Assembly: GCA_964629575.1 (NCBI GenBank)
Contig: CAZVUM010000007.1
Location: forward strand, 1-64,000
DNA: 64,000 nt
Direction of reading: 5' to 3'
DNA from: JAYPWI01 sp964629575
GTDB taxonomy: Bacteria; Actinomycetota; Acidimicrobiia; Acidimicrobiales; Poriferisodalaceae
In this document: positions 41,970-49,770 of the stretch, piece after piece
Layout of the letters: every line of letters begins with the position of its first letter
How positions within the stretch are numbered: position 1 is the first letter of the stretch
Notes under the pieces: model-generated
Database searches by the model: none
What the model was told of the DNA's origin: nothing
Seen by the model: the letters and a program-made list of their open reading frames with translations, nothing else
Translations under genes and position numbers: made by a program

Positions 41970-43356
41970 GGGCGGCTCCCCGTCCAGCCAGACGCCCGAA
42001 CACGGCACCGATGGTCATGCCCAGACCGGCCAGGTACCCCTGGTCGAGCACGTTGCCGGCCATGATCTCGCCCGCTGCGAACATGTTGGGCGAGGTGGCG
42101 CCGCCATCCATCACCACCCGCGAGCAGGCGTCGACCTTGACCGCGAGGTAGGTGAACGTGATCCCGCAACGCAGCGTGTAGGCGTAGAACGGCGGCTCGA
42201 CGATCGGCCGAGCCCAATGGCTCTTGGGCGGCTCCAGGCCTTCGGTGTGGCAGTCGTCGTGGATCGTCGAATCGAAGGTGCCCGGCACGCATGCAGCGTT
42301 GAACTCCTCGACCGTCGCCCGCAGCGCGCCTCCGTCGACCCCGATGATCGCCGCGAGCTCCTCCAGGGTGCCCGCCCGCTCGGGCGGGAACACCGACGGC
42401 ATGAAGAGGTCGATCGACGACGAGTCGATCACCACGTGGCCCACCTGTTCGGGCTGCATCGCCACCATGCGTCCCCAGATCGCGTACCGCTTGGGCCAGA
42501 ACTCCTCGCCCTCGTCGTAGAACCGATCGCCGTCCTGGTTGACCACGATGCCGAACGGCACACAATCCAGGCGGGTCACGATTCCCCCGTCGAACTTGGG
42601 TGCCCGACCGTCGATGGCCACGGCATGGCACTGCTTGGGGTCCCCGATCAGCTGTGCTCCCCGGTCGCGCAACAGACGCAGGACGCCTCCGCGGTTGTGG
42701 GGTGTCCCCCGGACGAGAAAGTTGCGCGCGGGCGGGCCCCACGACTCCTCGAGCCATTCGAGGTTGGCCTCGAAACCGCCGGACGCCGCGACGAACACGC
42801 CGCACTCCACGATCGAGTCCTCACCCGCCTGCTGCACTGTCACCGCCCGACACAACCCCGTGGCGACGTCGATGTCCAGATCGACGACTTCGGCCTCGTA
42901 CCAGACCTCGACGCCGAGTTCGGCCGCGGTGCGATGCAATGCGTTGAGCATGGCTCGACCGCCTCCGAGGAAGAAGGCGTTGGTGCGCCCCAGGCTCAGC
43001 GTGCCTTCCAGTGGCGGCTGGAACCGGACGCCCTGCTCCTGCATCCACTCCCACATCTCGAGCGACTGATCGAGGAGCAGCCGGGTGAGGACCGGGTCGC
43101 TGTCCGGTCCGGTGACGGCCTGCAGATCACCCAAGAACTCCTCGACCGGGTAGGGCCCGGTGAGGATGTGGTTGCCCGTATCGTGCGCGATGCGCATGTT
43201 GCGCGTGTGGCGGGTGTTTCCGCCGCGCATGTCCCTGGTGGCCACGTCGACGACGAGCACGCTCTTGCCGCCGCGAGCGGCTTCGATCGCTGCGCACATC
43301 GCCGCGTTTCCGGCGCCGGCCACGAACACGTCGACGGCCCGCACGGCCGCGCCCAT
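41962..43356 (-). CDS. tcuA: TcuA-like FAD-dependent dehydrogenase
   Basis: 464 residues of the fumarate reductase/succinate dehydrogenase flavoprotein family: FAD motif VFVAGAGNAAMCAAIEAARGG, RGGNTRHTRNMR, ASGGFEANLEWL and C-terminal NMFAAGEIMAGNVLDQGYLAG. Strong overall resemblance to tricarballylate dehydrogenase TcuA. The ATG overlaps the NTF2-like stop (TGATG). The substrate may differ from tricarballylate, because the operon also holds MetE-like and NTF2-like genes not found with tcuABC. Confidence 0.9.
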   Translation of the reverse strand: MGAAVRAVDVFVAGAGNAAMCAAIEAARGGKSVLVVDVATRDMRGGNTRHTRNMRIAHDTGNHILTGPYPVEEFLGDLQAVTGPDSDPVLTRLLLDQSLEMWEWMQEQGVRFQPPLEGTLSLGRTNAFFLGGGRAMLNALHRTAAELGVEVWYEAEVVDLDIDVATGLCRAVTVQQAGEDSIVECGVFVAASGGFEANLEWLEESWGPPARNFLVRGTPHNRGGVLRLLRDRGAQLIGDPKQCHAVAIDGRAPKFDGGIVTRLDCVPFGIVVNQDGDRFYDEGEEFWPKRYAIWGRMVAMQPEQVGHVVIDSSSIDLFMPSVFPPERAGTLEELAAIIGVDGGALRATVEEFNAACVPGTFDSTIHDDCHTEGLEPPKSHWARPIVEPPFYAYTLRCGITFTYLAVKVDACSRVVMDGGATSPNMFAAGEIMAGNVLDQGYLAGLGMTIGAVFGRLAGRGAARV

Positions 43357-43847
43357 CAGGTCGTGTACCCCGGTGGCGGCCCGAACACCCCAGACAGATC
43401 GGGCGGGCCCTGATAGAGCCAGTTGAGCGTACGTGAGGCGAAGCGCCAGTCACCTGCCTGCGACCTGCGATACGTGTCGTCATAGTGGCCCAGGTAGAAG
43501 AGGTTGCGCCCCGTACGTGTGCGGGCGAACTCGGTCATGTACCAGCGACCGCTACCGGTTCCGGAGTCGTGGTCGAGATCCGCGCTGCCGTTGAAGATCA
43601 GCTGGTTGACGGACTCGAACAAATCCATCGAGGTGTCGAACGCCTCGCGGATCGCAGCTGCTCCCTCCACCGGCCCGCGACCGATCTCCCAGACGCCCTC
43701 TGGGTCCCACGTCTCGATCCAGGAGGCGGAATCGCCCTGGCACACGGCGTCGCAGTACCGATGAGCGAGCCTGCGAATGACGAGATCGTCGAGTTCTACG
43801 GGGCGGGCGGGCCCACCGGCCTGCCCTCCCAGATCGTTCTCACCCAT
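43356..43847 (-). CDS. SnoaL/NTF2-like protein
   Basis: 163 residues from ATG 43847. LDDLVIRRLAHRYCDAVCQGD, WDPEGVWEIGRGPVEGAAAI and a C-terminal WRFASRTLNWLYQG are the SnoaL_4-type (ring-hydroxylating-dioxygenase beta-like) fold. It overlaps both the MetE-like stop (8 bp) and the tcuA start, so all four genes are probably one transcript. The fold accommodates isomerases, hydratases and binding proteins; no specific activity is readable. Confidence 0.82.
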   Translation of the reverse strand: MGENDLGGQAGGPARPVELDDLVIRRLAHRYCDAVCQGDSASWIETWDPEGVWEIGRGPVEGAAAIREAFDTSMDLFESVNQLIFNGSADLDHDSGTGSGRWYMTEFARTRTGRNLFYLGHYDDTYRRSQAGDWRFASRTLNWLYQGPPDLSGVFGPPPGYTT

Positions 43848-44991
43848 CGACGCCGCCCCAGAACCGAGTTGCCGCCTCGACGACGAGGTCCAACTTGGCC
43901 CGCTGGTCGTCGATCGACACCTCGTTGCCCTCCTCGGTCGATGCGAAGCCGCACTGCGGCGCAATCCCGAGCTGGTCCATGTCCACATACGCCGAAGCGG
44001 CCTCGAACTTCGCCGCGAGCTCGTCGATCGTCTCCAGCTCGCCCACCTTCGTCGTGATGAAGCCAGGGAGGACCCGCTTGTCGCCCTTGGGGAGAAGGCG
44101 CAGGGGTTCGAGCCCGCCGGCTCGATCAGTGTCGTACTCCATCAGGTAGACGTCGACGCTCGTCTGATTGAAGATCGCGTCAACGGCCGGGTCGTAGCCA
44201 CCCTCGGCGACCCACGTGGACCGGAAGTTGCCGCGGCACATGTGCATCGCGATGGTCATGTCGTCGGGCCGCTCGGAGATCGACTCCTCCAACATCTGCG
44301 CGTACCGGGTGATCAGCCAATCCGGATCGTGTCCTTCGCTGCGCTTCTGGTCACGCTGCGTTTCGTCGCAGAGGTAGGCGAAGAAGATGTCGTCGAGCTG
44401 AAGCCACCGACAGCCTGCGTCGTAGAACGCGTGAACCGCGTTCCGGTAGGCCGCCGCGACATCGGCGAAGAGGACCTCGAGGTCCGCATACTGCGCCGGC
44501 GCGATGTCCGATGGCCGCGTCCGAAAGTGGGTGGCCGAGGGGCCTGGAATCGAGATCTTGGGTGTGGCGTCCGACACCGAGGCCACGAAACGGAAATGGT
44601 CGAGCATCGGGTGATCGTCCGGGAACGAGATTCGGTCGGTGATCACGGGGAAGAACGGCCGGAGCGTGTGGGAGGAGAACTTCACTCCAGCACGTTCGGG
44701 AAGGTGCTGGATCTCGAGTCCAACCAGGCCGTCGAGAAAATCGAAGTGCCAGAACGATCGGCGAAACTCGCCGTCGGTCACCAGCGGCAAGCCGACTTCC
44801 TGCTGTAGAGCGACAACCTCGGCGATGGCGGCGTTCTCGATCTCGCGCAAGGATTCCGAGGCCAGCTCGTGGTCGGCGAGGTGCTGCCGACGCGCGGACG
44901 CCACGGACGCCGGCCGGAGCAGGCTCCCCACGTGATCGGCGCGCACTCGCTGTGAGGTGGGCGCCCGCTGTGACTCCTTCGTGATGGTCAT
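43840..44991 (-). CDS. Cobalamin-independent methionine synthase (MetE C-terminal)-like protein
   Basis: 383 residues, only the catalytic barrel of MetE (full MetE is about 750). RADHVGSLLRPASV, VTDGEFRRSFWHFDF and CRWLQLDDIFFAYLC are typical. A full zinc-thiolate site can be proposed: His and Cys in AMHMCRGN, Glu in YLMEYDTDRAG and Cys in APQCGFAS. Such stand-alone forms transfer methyl groups to or from thiols other than homocysteine. First gene of the operon with NTF2-like, tcuA and tcuB, and divergent from a TetR regulator (149 bp). Confidence 0.88.
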   Translation of the reverse strand: MTITKESQRAPTSQRVRADHVGSLLRPASVASARRQHLADHELASESLREIENAAIAEVVALQQEVGLPLVTDGEFRRSFWHFDFLDGLVGLEIQHLPERAGVKFSSHTLRPFFPVITDRISFPDDHPMLDHFRFVASVSDATPKISIPGPSATHFRTRPSDIAPAQYADLEVLFADVAAAYRNAVHAFYDAGCRWLQLDDIFFAYLCDETQRDQKRSEGHDPDWLITRYAQMLEESISERPDDMTIAMHMCRGNFRSTWVAEGGYDPAVDAIFNQTSVDVYLMEYDTDRAGGLEPLRLLPKGDKRVLPGFITTKVGELETIDELAAKFEAASAYVDMDQLGIAPQCGFASTEEGNEVSIDDQRAKLDLVVEAATRFWGGVDG

Positions 44992-45068
44992 GCGCTCGAA
45001 CTCTCCCTGCTCTGTGACCTGGTTCTACACCGCGCGGCGACCCCCTGCGCTTGACCCAGCCCACACGC

Positions 45069-45118
45069 GGCCGACCGGAGCCATCGAGACCATCCAACGG
45101 TCGGCGACGATGCCGACC
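45069..45118. promoter_or_regulatory. Candidate TetR operator: three GCCGACCG half-sites
   Basis: GCCGACCG at 45069-45076, its inverse CGGTCGGC at 45097-45104, and GCCGACCG again at 45111-45118, all in the 149-bp divergent spacer between the MetE-like operon and the TetR gene. The arrangement is that expected for a regulator of both promoters. Confidence 0.45.
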
Positions 45119-45140
45119 GCAGCCACGAAGGGGGCCTGCG

Positions 45141-45881
45141 ATGGAATCCTCCACCAGAAAACAGATCGTCGACGCAGCTCGACGCCAGTTCGCCGCGTCC
45201 GGCTACCTCGGATCGAGCATCAAGGCGATCGCGTCGCAGGCACAGGTGTCGGTCCAGACCATGTACGACACCGTCGGACGCAAGGCCGACCTGATGCGCG
45301 CCCTGATCGACACGATTCGAGATGACGACATGATCATGTCGGCACTCGACGGGCTCGATGACGAAGTGGACGCCCTGACGATCCTCGAGCTTCCGGCTCG
45401 AATCGTCCGACTCCTCGTGGAACGCCACGGCGACCTTCTCGCCGCAGGCGTCACCGCTGTCATGGTCGAGCCCGACCTCGAGGACGATGCCGATCTCGTC
45501 GGCCGCACTGCGATCGCCCGCTTGGTCGCCGAGCGCTTGTTCGAGTTGGGTCACCTCCGGCCGGTGATGACCCTCGATGCGACGGCGATGTCGATCGCCA
45601 CGATCTGCGACCACCGTCTCGCGATGTCGATGATGGCCGACCAGGACATGGATCCCTTCGCTGTCCAGCGCTGGATGACGGACACCCTCTCCCGCACGCT
45701 TCTGAGCGCGATGGCCCGATCCGAGCGTGTCGAACGGCCGGCGCTCGACCTGCGCGACGAGCCGATCACCCTCGAGCCCACTGAGGCGGACGCAGCGCTC
45801 GATCCGGCCGCCGACGAGACCGAGATGCCCATCTCGGGCGACGTGGGGTTCCTCATGGAGATGCAGACGTCCGTCAGCTGA
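45141..45881 (+). CDS. TetR-family transcriptional regulator
   Basis: 246 residues from ATG 45141, with an AAGGGGG site about 5 nt upstream. The N-terminal helix-turn-helix is clear (TRKQIVDAARRQFAASGYLG, IKAIASQAQVSVQTMYDTVG). The ligand-binding domain is divergent, and the end is an acidic tail of about 45 residues (DEPITLEPTEADAALDP). It is divergent from the MetE-like/TcuAB operon and probably controls it, perhaps along with the amidohydrolase downstream. Confidence 0.9.
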   Translation: MESSTRKQIVDAARRQFAASGYLGSSIKAIASQAQVSVQTMYDTVGRKADLMRALIDTIRDDDMIMSALDGLDDEVDALTILELPARIVRLLVERHGDLLAAGVTAVMVEPDLEDDADLVGRTAIARLVAERLFELGHLRPVMTLDATAMSIATICDHRLAMSMMADQDMDPFAVQRWMTDTLSRTLLSAMARSERVERPALDLRDEPITLEPTEADAALDPAADETEMPISGDVGFLMEMQTSVS

Positions 45882-45912
45882 CCGCCGGCGCTCAGATCGA
45901 AGCGGTGAGAAC

Positions 45913-45922
45913 CAACCGGTTG
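45913..45922. promoter_or_regulatory. Palindrome CAACCGGTTG ahead of the amidohydrolase gene
   Basis: A perfect 10-bp palindrome 91 bp before the GTG at 46013, in the 131-bp spacer after the TetR gene. A TAGTCT -10-like box follows near 45949. It could be an operator but has no supporting second copy. Confidence 0.3.
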
Positions 45923-46012
45923 CGGACACCCGTGCGCGCTCTCCCCTAGTCTGTTGTCGCGATTCGAGCGGGGGTTCGAATTCGCACAGACCACGCACAG
46001 GGAGGGCCAGCC

Positions 46013-47188
46013 GTGCCGATCACCGAGTTCTTTCCCGGTATCAAGATCGTCGACTCAGACACCCATTGGACCGAGCCGCACGATCTGTGGACGAGCCTCG
46101 CTCCGGCGAAATACAAGGAGCTCGTACCCCAGCTGAAGGAGCACAACGGGCGTCGGAAGTGGGTCGTCAACGGCGACATCCCCATCGCCGGCGACTCCGC
46201 CGTGTCCGCGCTCTTGCCCGATGGCGAGAAGATGCTGGGGCTCAAGTTCCTGAAGCACGACATCGAGATGGTCCACGCGGCGAGCTACGACTGCGACGCT
46301 CGGCTCGAGCTCATGGACGCGATGGGCGTGAGCCACGGAATCGTCTATCCCAACGTCGGCGGCTTCGGAAACCAGAACTTCTTGAAGGTCGAGGACCGGG
46401 CGCTGCGGATCGCGTGCGTCGAGATCTACAACAACTGGATGTCGGATCTCCAGGCTCGCTCGGGCGGACGGATCCTCCCGATGGCCCTCGTGCCGTGGTG
46501 GGACATCGACGCCAGCGTGTCCGAGGTCGATCGGATGCACCGCAACGGCGCCAAGGGCATCGTGATGTGCTCCAACCCCCACGACTCGGGCATGCCCAAC
46601 TTCGCTCAACCGGAGTGGCGGCCCTTCTGGGAGATCTGCGAAGCCCTCGACATGCCGATCAACTTCCACATCGGAGCGTCCGAAGGCGACATCAACTGGT
46701 CTGGCTCGGTGCCCTACGACACGTGGTCGGGCGACGTGAAGATCAGCCTCGGCGGCGCGGCGATCTTCCTCGGCCAGCTGCGCTGGATGGTCAACCTGCT
46801 GGTGAGCGACGTTCCCGAGCGCTACCCCAACCTCAACTTCGTGTCCGTCGAGAGCGGAATCGGCTGGATCCCGTTCCTGCTCGACGCCCTCGACTATCAG
46901 TGCGGCGAGACCGCGCCGGAGCACCTCGCTCACCTGTCGATGAAGCCCTCGGAGTACTTCCAGCGCCAGTTCTACGGATGCTTCTGGTTCGAGAGCAAGA
47001 CCCTCGCCCCTGCTATCGATCACATCGGGGCGGACAACATCATGTTCGAGACCGACATCCCGCATCCGACGTGTCTGTACCCCAAGAGCGTCGAGCGGGT
47101 TCGGGATGCGATCACCGACCTCGCTCCTGACGTCCAGAAGAAGATCCTTCAGGACAACGCCGCTCGGCTGTACAACATCGAGCTCTGA
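46013..47188 (+). CDS. Amidohydrolase-2 family (ACMSD-like) metal-dependent hydrolase/decarboxylase
   Basis: 391 residues from GTG 46013, with a strong AGGGAGGG ribosome site. IKIVDSDTHWTEPHDLW carries a D-x-H metal motif; MPINFHIGAS, FVSVESGIGWIPFLL and IMFETDIPHPTCLYP supply the later His and the terminal Asp of the TIM barrel. This group includes carboxymuconate-semialdehyde and salicylate-type decarboxylases and lactonases. The product cannot be fixed. It lies downstream of the TetR gene and 4 bp ahead of a DinB-type gene. Confidence 0.88.
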   Translation: MPITEFFPGIKIVDSDTHWTEPHDLWTSLAPAKYKELVPQLKEHNGRRKWVVNGDIPIAGDSAVSALLPDGEKMLGLKFLKHDIEMVHAASYDCDARLELMDAMGVSHGIVYPNVGGFGNQNFLKVEDRALRIACVEIYNNWMSDLQARSGGRILPMALVPWWDIDASVSEVDRMHRNGAKGIVMCSNPHDSGMPNFAQPEWRPFWEICEALDMPINFHIGASEGDINWSGSVPYDTWSGDVKISLGGAAIFLGQLRWMVNLLVSDVPERYPNLNFVSVESGIGWIPFLLDALDYQCGETAPEHLAHLSMKPSEYFQRQFYGCFWFESKTLAPAIDHIGADNIMFETDIPHPTCLYPKSVERVRDAITDLAPDVQKKILQDNAARLYNIEL

Positions 47189-47192
47189 CGCC

Positions 47193-47930
47193 GTGCTGAC
47201 CCGCGACCAGCGCCTCGACGCGGCGCGCGCCTCCATCGACTACATCACCGGCCGTCCGGAGGCCGAGCAGCACGTCGAGGTCACCAACTGCCCCGGATGG
47301 ACGGTCTACAACGCCGCGGCCCACGTGGGACGCGTGCTCGTCGCGTGGGAAGGGATGATCAACAGCGGGCCGGGCGAGGAAGGGGCCCGCGACCGGGCAT
47401 ACGAGGTGAGCAACGCCCGCCCACACGGCGCGCCCATGTCGGACCTACGGGCCTGGGCGCACTCGGCGATCGATGCCCTCGAAGGGCCCACCCGACAGTG
47501 CTTCTTCTCCATGACGGGCGGCGTCGGAGATACCGACCTGTGGACCTGGCACGCCCCCTCGGAGCTCGGCGTCCATCGGCTCGACGTCGAGGCAGCGTTG
47601 GGGCACCAACACGCGATGTCCGTCCCCGAGGCCGTCGACGCCACGACGTACGCCGCCACCTACTTCCTCCCGATGATGCGCACGGTCACCGAGATCGATC
47701 CGGGCGCATTGGCGCTGGAGCTCCTCGACGCAGGTGGGTCGGTGGCCTCCACCGTGGAGATCGCCTCAGATGCCGGGCCGGTCGCCACCGTGCGGGGCCC
47801 GGCTGTCCAGGTGCTTCTCGCCGTGTGGGGTCGTCCACATACCGACGTCGAGGTCACAGGCGATGGGCAGGTCTGGGCGGGCTGGCGAGAGCTCCCGAGC
47901 CAGGCATTCCAGTTCGGCACCTGGGACTAG
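47193..47930 (+). CDS. Maleylpyruvate isomerase-family (mycothiol-dependent) protein
   Basis: 245 residues from GTG 47193, 4 bp after the amidohydrolase stop. CPGWTVYNAAAHVGRVLVAWEG and WTWHAPSELGVHRLDVEAALG contain the metal His residues of the DinB fold; the end (VQVLLAVWGRP, VEVTGDGQVWAGW) is the MDMPI C-terminal domain. A mycothiol-dependent isomerisation of a ring-cleavage product is a reasonable role next to an ACMSD-like enzyme, but is inferred. Confidence 0.88.
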   Translation: MLTRDQRLDAARASIDYITGRPEAEQHVEVTNCPGWTVYNAAAHVGRVLVAWEGMINSGPGEEGARDRAYEVSNARPHGAPMSDLRAWAHSAIDALEGPTRQCFFSMTGGVGDTDLWTWHAPSELGVHRLDVEAALGHQHAMSVPEAVDATTYAATYFLPMMRTVTEIDPGALALELLDAGGSVASTVEIASDAGPVATVRGPAVQVLLAVWGRPHTDVEVTGDGQVWAGWRELPSQAFQFGTWD

Positions 47931-48091
47931 GACCAGGGACTAGGACTAGGAACGACTAGGACCAGGGAGGGGCCTGAACTCCCCGCGGCAGTTGAAGAAT
48001 CTGTCCACTTCCCGACAGCTCGTCTTCAGTCGGATCCCGACCGGCCGACCCGTAGATCAGGGTCCGAAGTGGATCCGTCGCGGGTGCGGAG

Positions 48092-49732
48092 ATGGGTATG
48101 AACTTCAACAACGTCAAGACCCGCCTGATCGGTGGGCTGTCGGTCCTTCTGATCATCGCGGTCGCCTCGGGATTGATCGTCAGCCAGGCCGTCAGGTCGG
48201 CCGAGGATGCTCACTTTCGGGTCGAGAACATGAACGTCAGTCTCGAGAAGGCCCTGGCGGTCCAGGAGTCGCTCGTGGTGCAGCGAGCCCTCCAGGCCGA
48301 GTACGCCATCACCAAGGACCCGGCGATCCTCGTGGAGTTCGAGGACACGGCCGAAACGGCGTTCGGCACGATGGACGAGCTCGAGGTCGAGTTCGCAGAC
48401 AACGTTCGGATCCAGACCATCGCCGCCGAGCTCGAACGACTCGACATCATCCACGACGCGATCATCTTCGACGAGATGGTCCCCGCTTTCGCTGCGGGCG
48501 ACGAAGCCGCCGGGGTCGAAGCCCTGGGGCGCGCTCAGGCGGTCCTGGCCGAATTGCTCGCCGTGGTGCAAGAAACGCGTGATGCGATCCACGCCGAGGT
48601 GACCATCGTCGCCGCAGGGGTCGAGTCCGATCTGGGGTCCACCGGCCAGACAGTGCTCATCTCCAGCATGCTCCTGGTGTTGCTCACGATCGTGGTGTCG
48701 GTCGTGAACATCCGCGGCATCGTGCCGCCTCTCAACCAGCTCACGAGCGCCGCACGAAAGGTCAGCAAGGGAGACCTGTCGGAGAAGGTGACGTACTCCT
48801 CCAAGGACGAGTTCGGGGTTCTCGCTGACGCCTTCCGTGATGTCTCGGAGTACGTCGGCGACACATCGGTCGTGGCCAGCGCCCTGGCCGAAGGCGACCT
48901 GACGCGCGACATCGTGGTCCGTGGGGATTCCGATGAGTTGGGCTCCGCAGTCCAGGCGATGGTGGGGAGCCTGCGCCACGTGGTCAGCGAGCTCGACAGC
49001 GCTGCGGCAGACCTCGAACAGTCCTCCACGCGAATGTTGGCGATGGGCGACGAGCTGACCACGGCGGCCGATGCAACCTCTGCTGAAGCCACGTCTGCCT
49101 CCGCTGCGGGCGAGCAACTCTCGAGCTCGATGGCCGAGGTCGCCGCCCAGGCGAGCCAGGCGGCGTCCGATGTCGGAGGCGCGGTCGAGATCGCCAACGA
49201 GACCAACGACAAAGTCGGGAGTCTTCGCGATTCCAGCAACGACATCGGCGCGGTGGTCGGCACGATCGCATCGATCGCTGAGCAGACGAATCTGCTCGCG
49301 CTGAACGCCACGATCGAGTCTGCTCGTGCTGGCGAGGCGGGCAAGGGGTTCGCGGTTGTCGCCAACGAGGTGAAGGAGCTGGCGAGCCAGACCGCAGAGG
49401 CAACGGCGAGAATCGACGAGCAGATCACCCGGGCTCAGACCGACACGGATGAGGCCGTGGAGTCGATCGGGGCGATTTCCGGCACGATCAACGGCGTGTA
49501 CGACACAGCGGTCGGAATCGCACGATCCGTCGAAGATCAGGTCGCTCTCACGTCAGAGCTCCGCCGCAATGCGTCAGCGATCGAGCAGGCCGCCGCGTCG
49601 GCAGCAAACGTGGCTCAGGCCACACGAGAGGCGTCGGGCCAGCTCAGCGAGATGGCCGGACGGGTCACCGAGGTGCTCGCCCGCTTCGAGCTCGACGACA
49701 GCCACCGAGACCAGCAGCTTCAGCCCGTCTAG
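48092..49732 (+). CDS. Methyl-accepting chemotaxis protein
   Basis: 546 residues. One transmembrane segment near 10-32 and a second near 185-207 flank a helical extracellular sensor domain of about 150 residues. A HAMP (VVSVVNIRGIVPPLNQLTSA) and a second HAMP-like stretch follow. The signalling hairpin IAEQTNLLALNATIESARAG is fully conserved. No other chemotaxis or flagellar gene is in the window. The 161-bp upstream spacer contains short imperfect tandem repeats of GACTAGGACCAGG and nothing else recognisable. Confidence 0.93.
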   Translation: MGMNFNNVKTRLIGGLSVLLIIAVASGLIVSQAVRSAEDAHFRVENMNVSLEKALAVQESLVVQRALQAEYAITKDPAILVEFEDTAETAFGTMDELEVEFADNVRIQTIAAELERLDIIHDAIIFDEMVPAFAAGDEAAGVEALGRAQAVLAELLAVVQETRDAIHAEVTIVAAGVESDLGSTGQTVLISSMLLVLLTIVVSVVNIRGIVPPLNQLTSAARKVSKGDLSEKVTYSSKDEFGVLADAFRDVSEYVGDTSVVASALAEGDLTRDIVVRGDSDELGSAVQAMVGSLRHVVSELDSAAADLEQSSTRMLAMGDELTTAADATSAEATSASAAGEQLSSSMAEVAAQASQAASDVGGAVEIANETNDKVGSLRDSSNDIGAVVGTIASIAEQTNLLALNATIESARAGEAGKGFAVVANEVKELASQTAEATARIDEQITRAQTDTDEAVESIGAISGTINGVYDTAVGIARSVEDQVALTSELRRNASAIEQAAASAANVAQATREASGQLSEMAGRVTEVLARFELDDSHRDQQLQPV

Positions 49733-49770
49733 CGAGCACGATCCCGAGAATCCGGCGCACGGTTCGCGTC

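Noticed and set aside
47930..47975. Short tandem GACTAGGACCAGG repeats before the chemoreceptor
   Set aside because: Imperfect, very short and with no symmetry or context; probably slippage.
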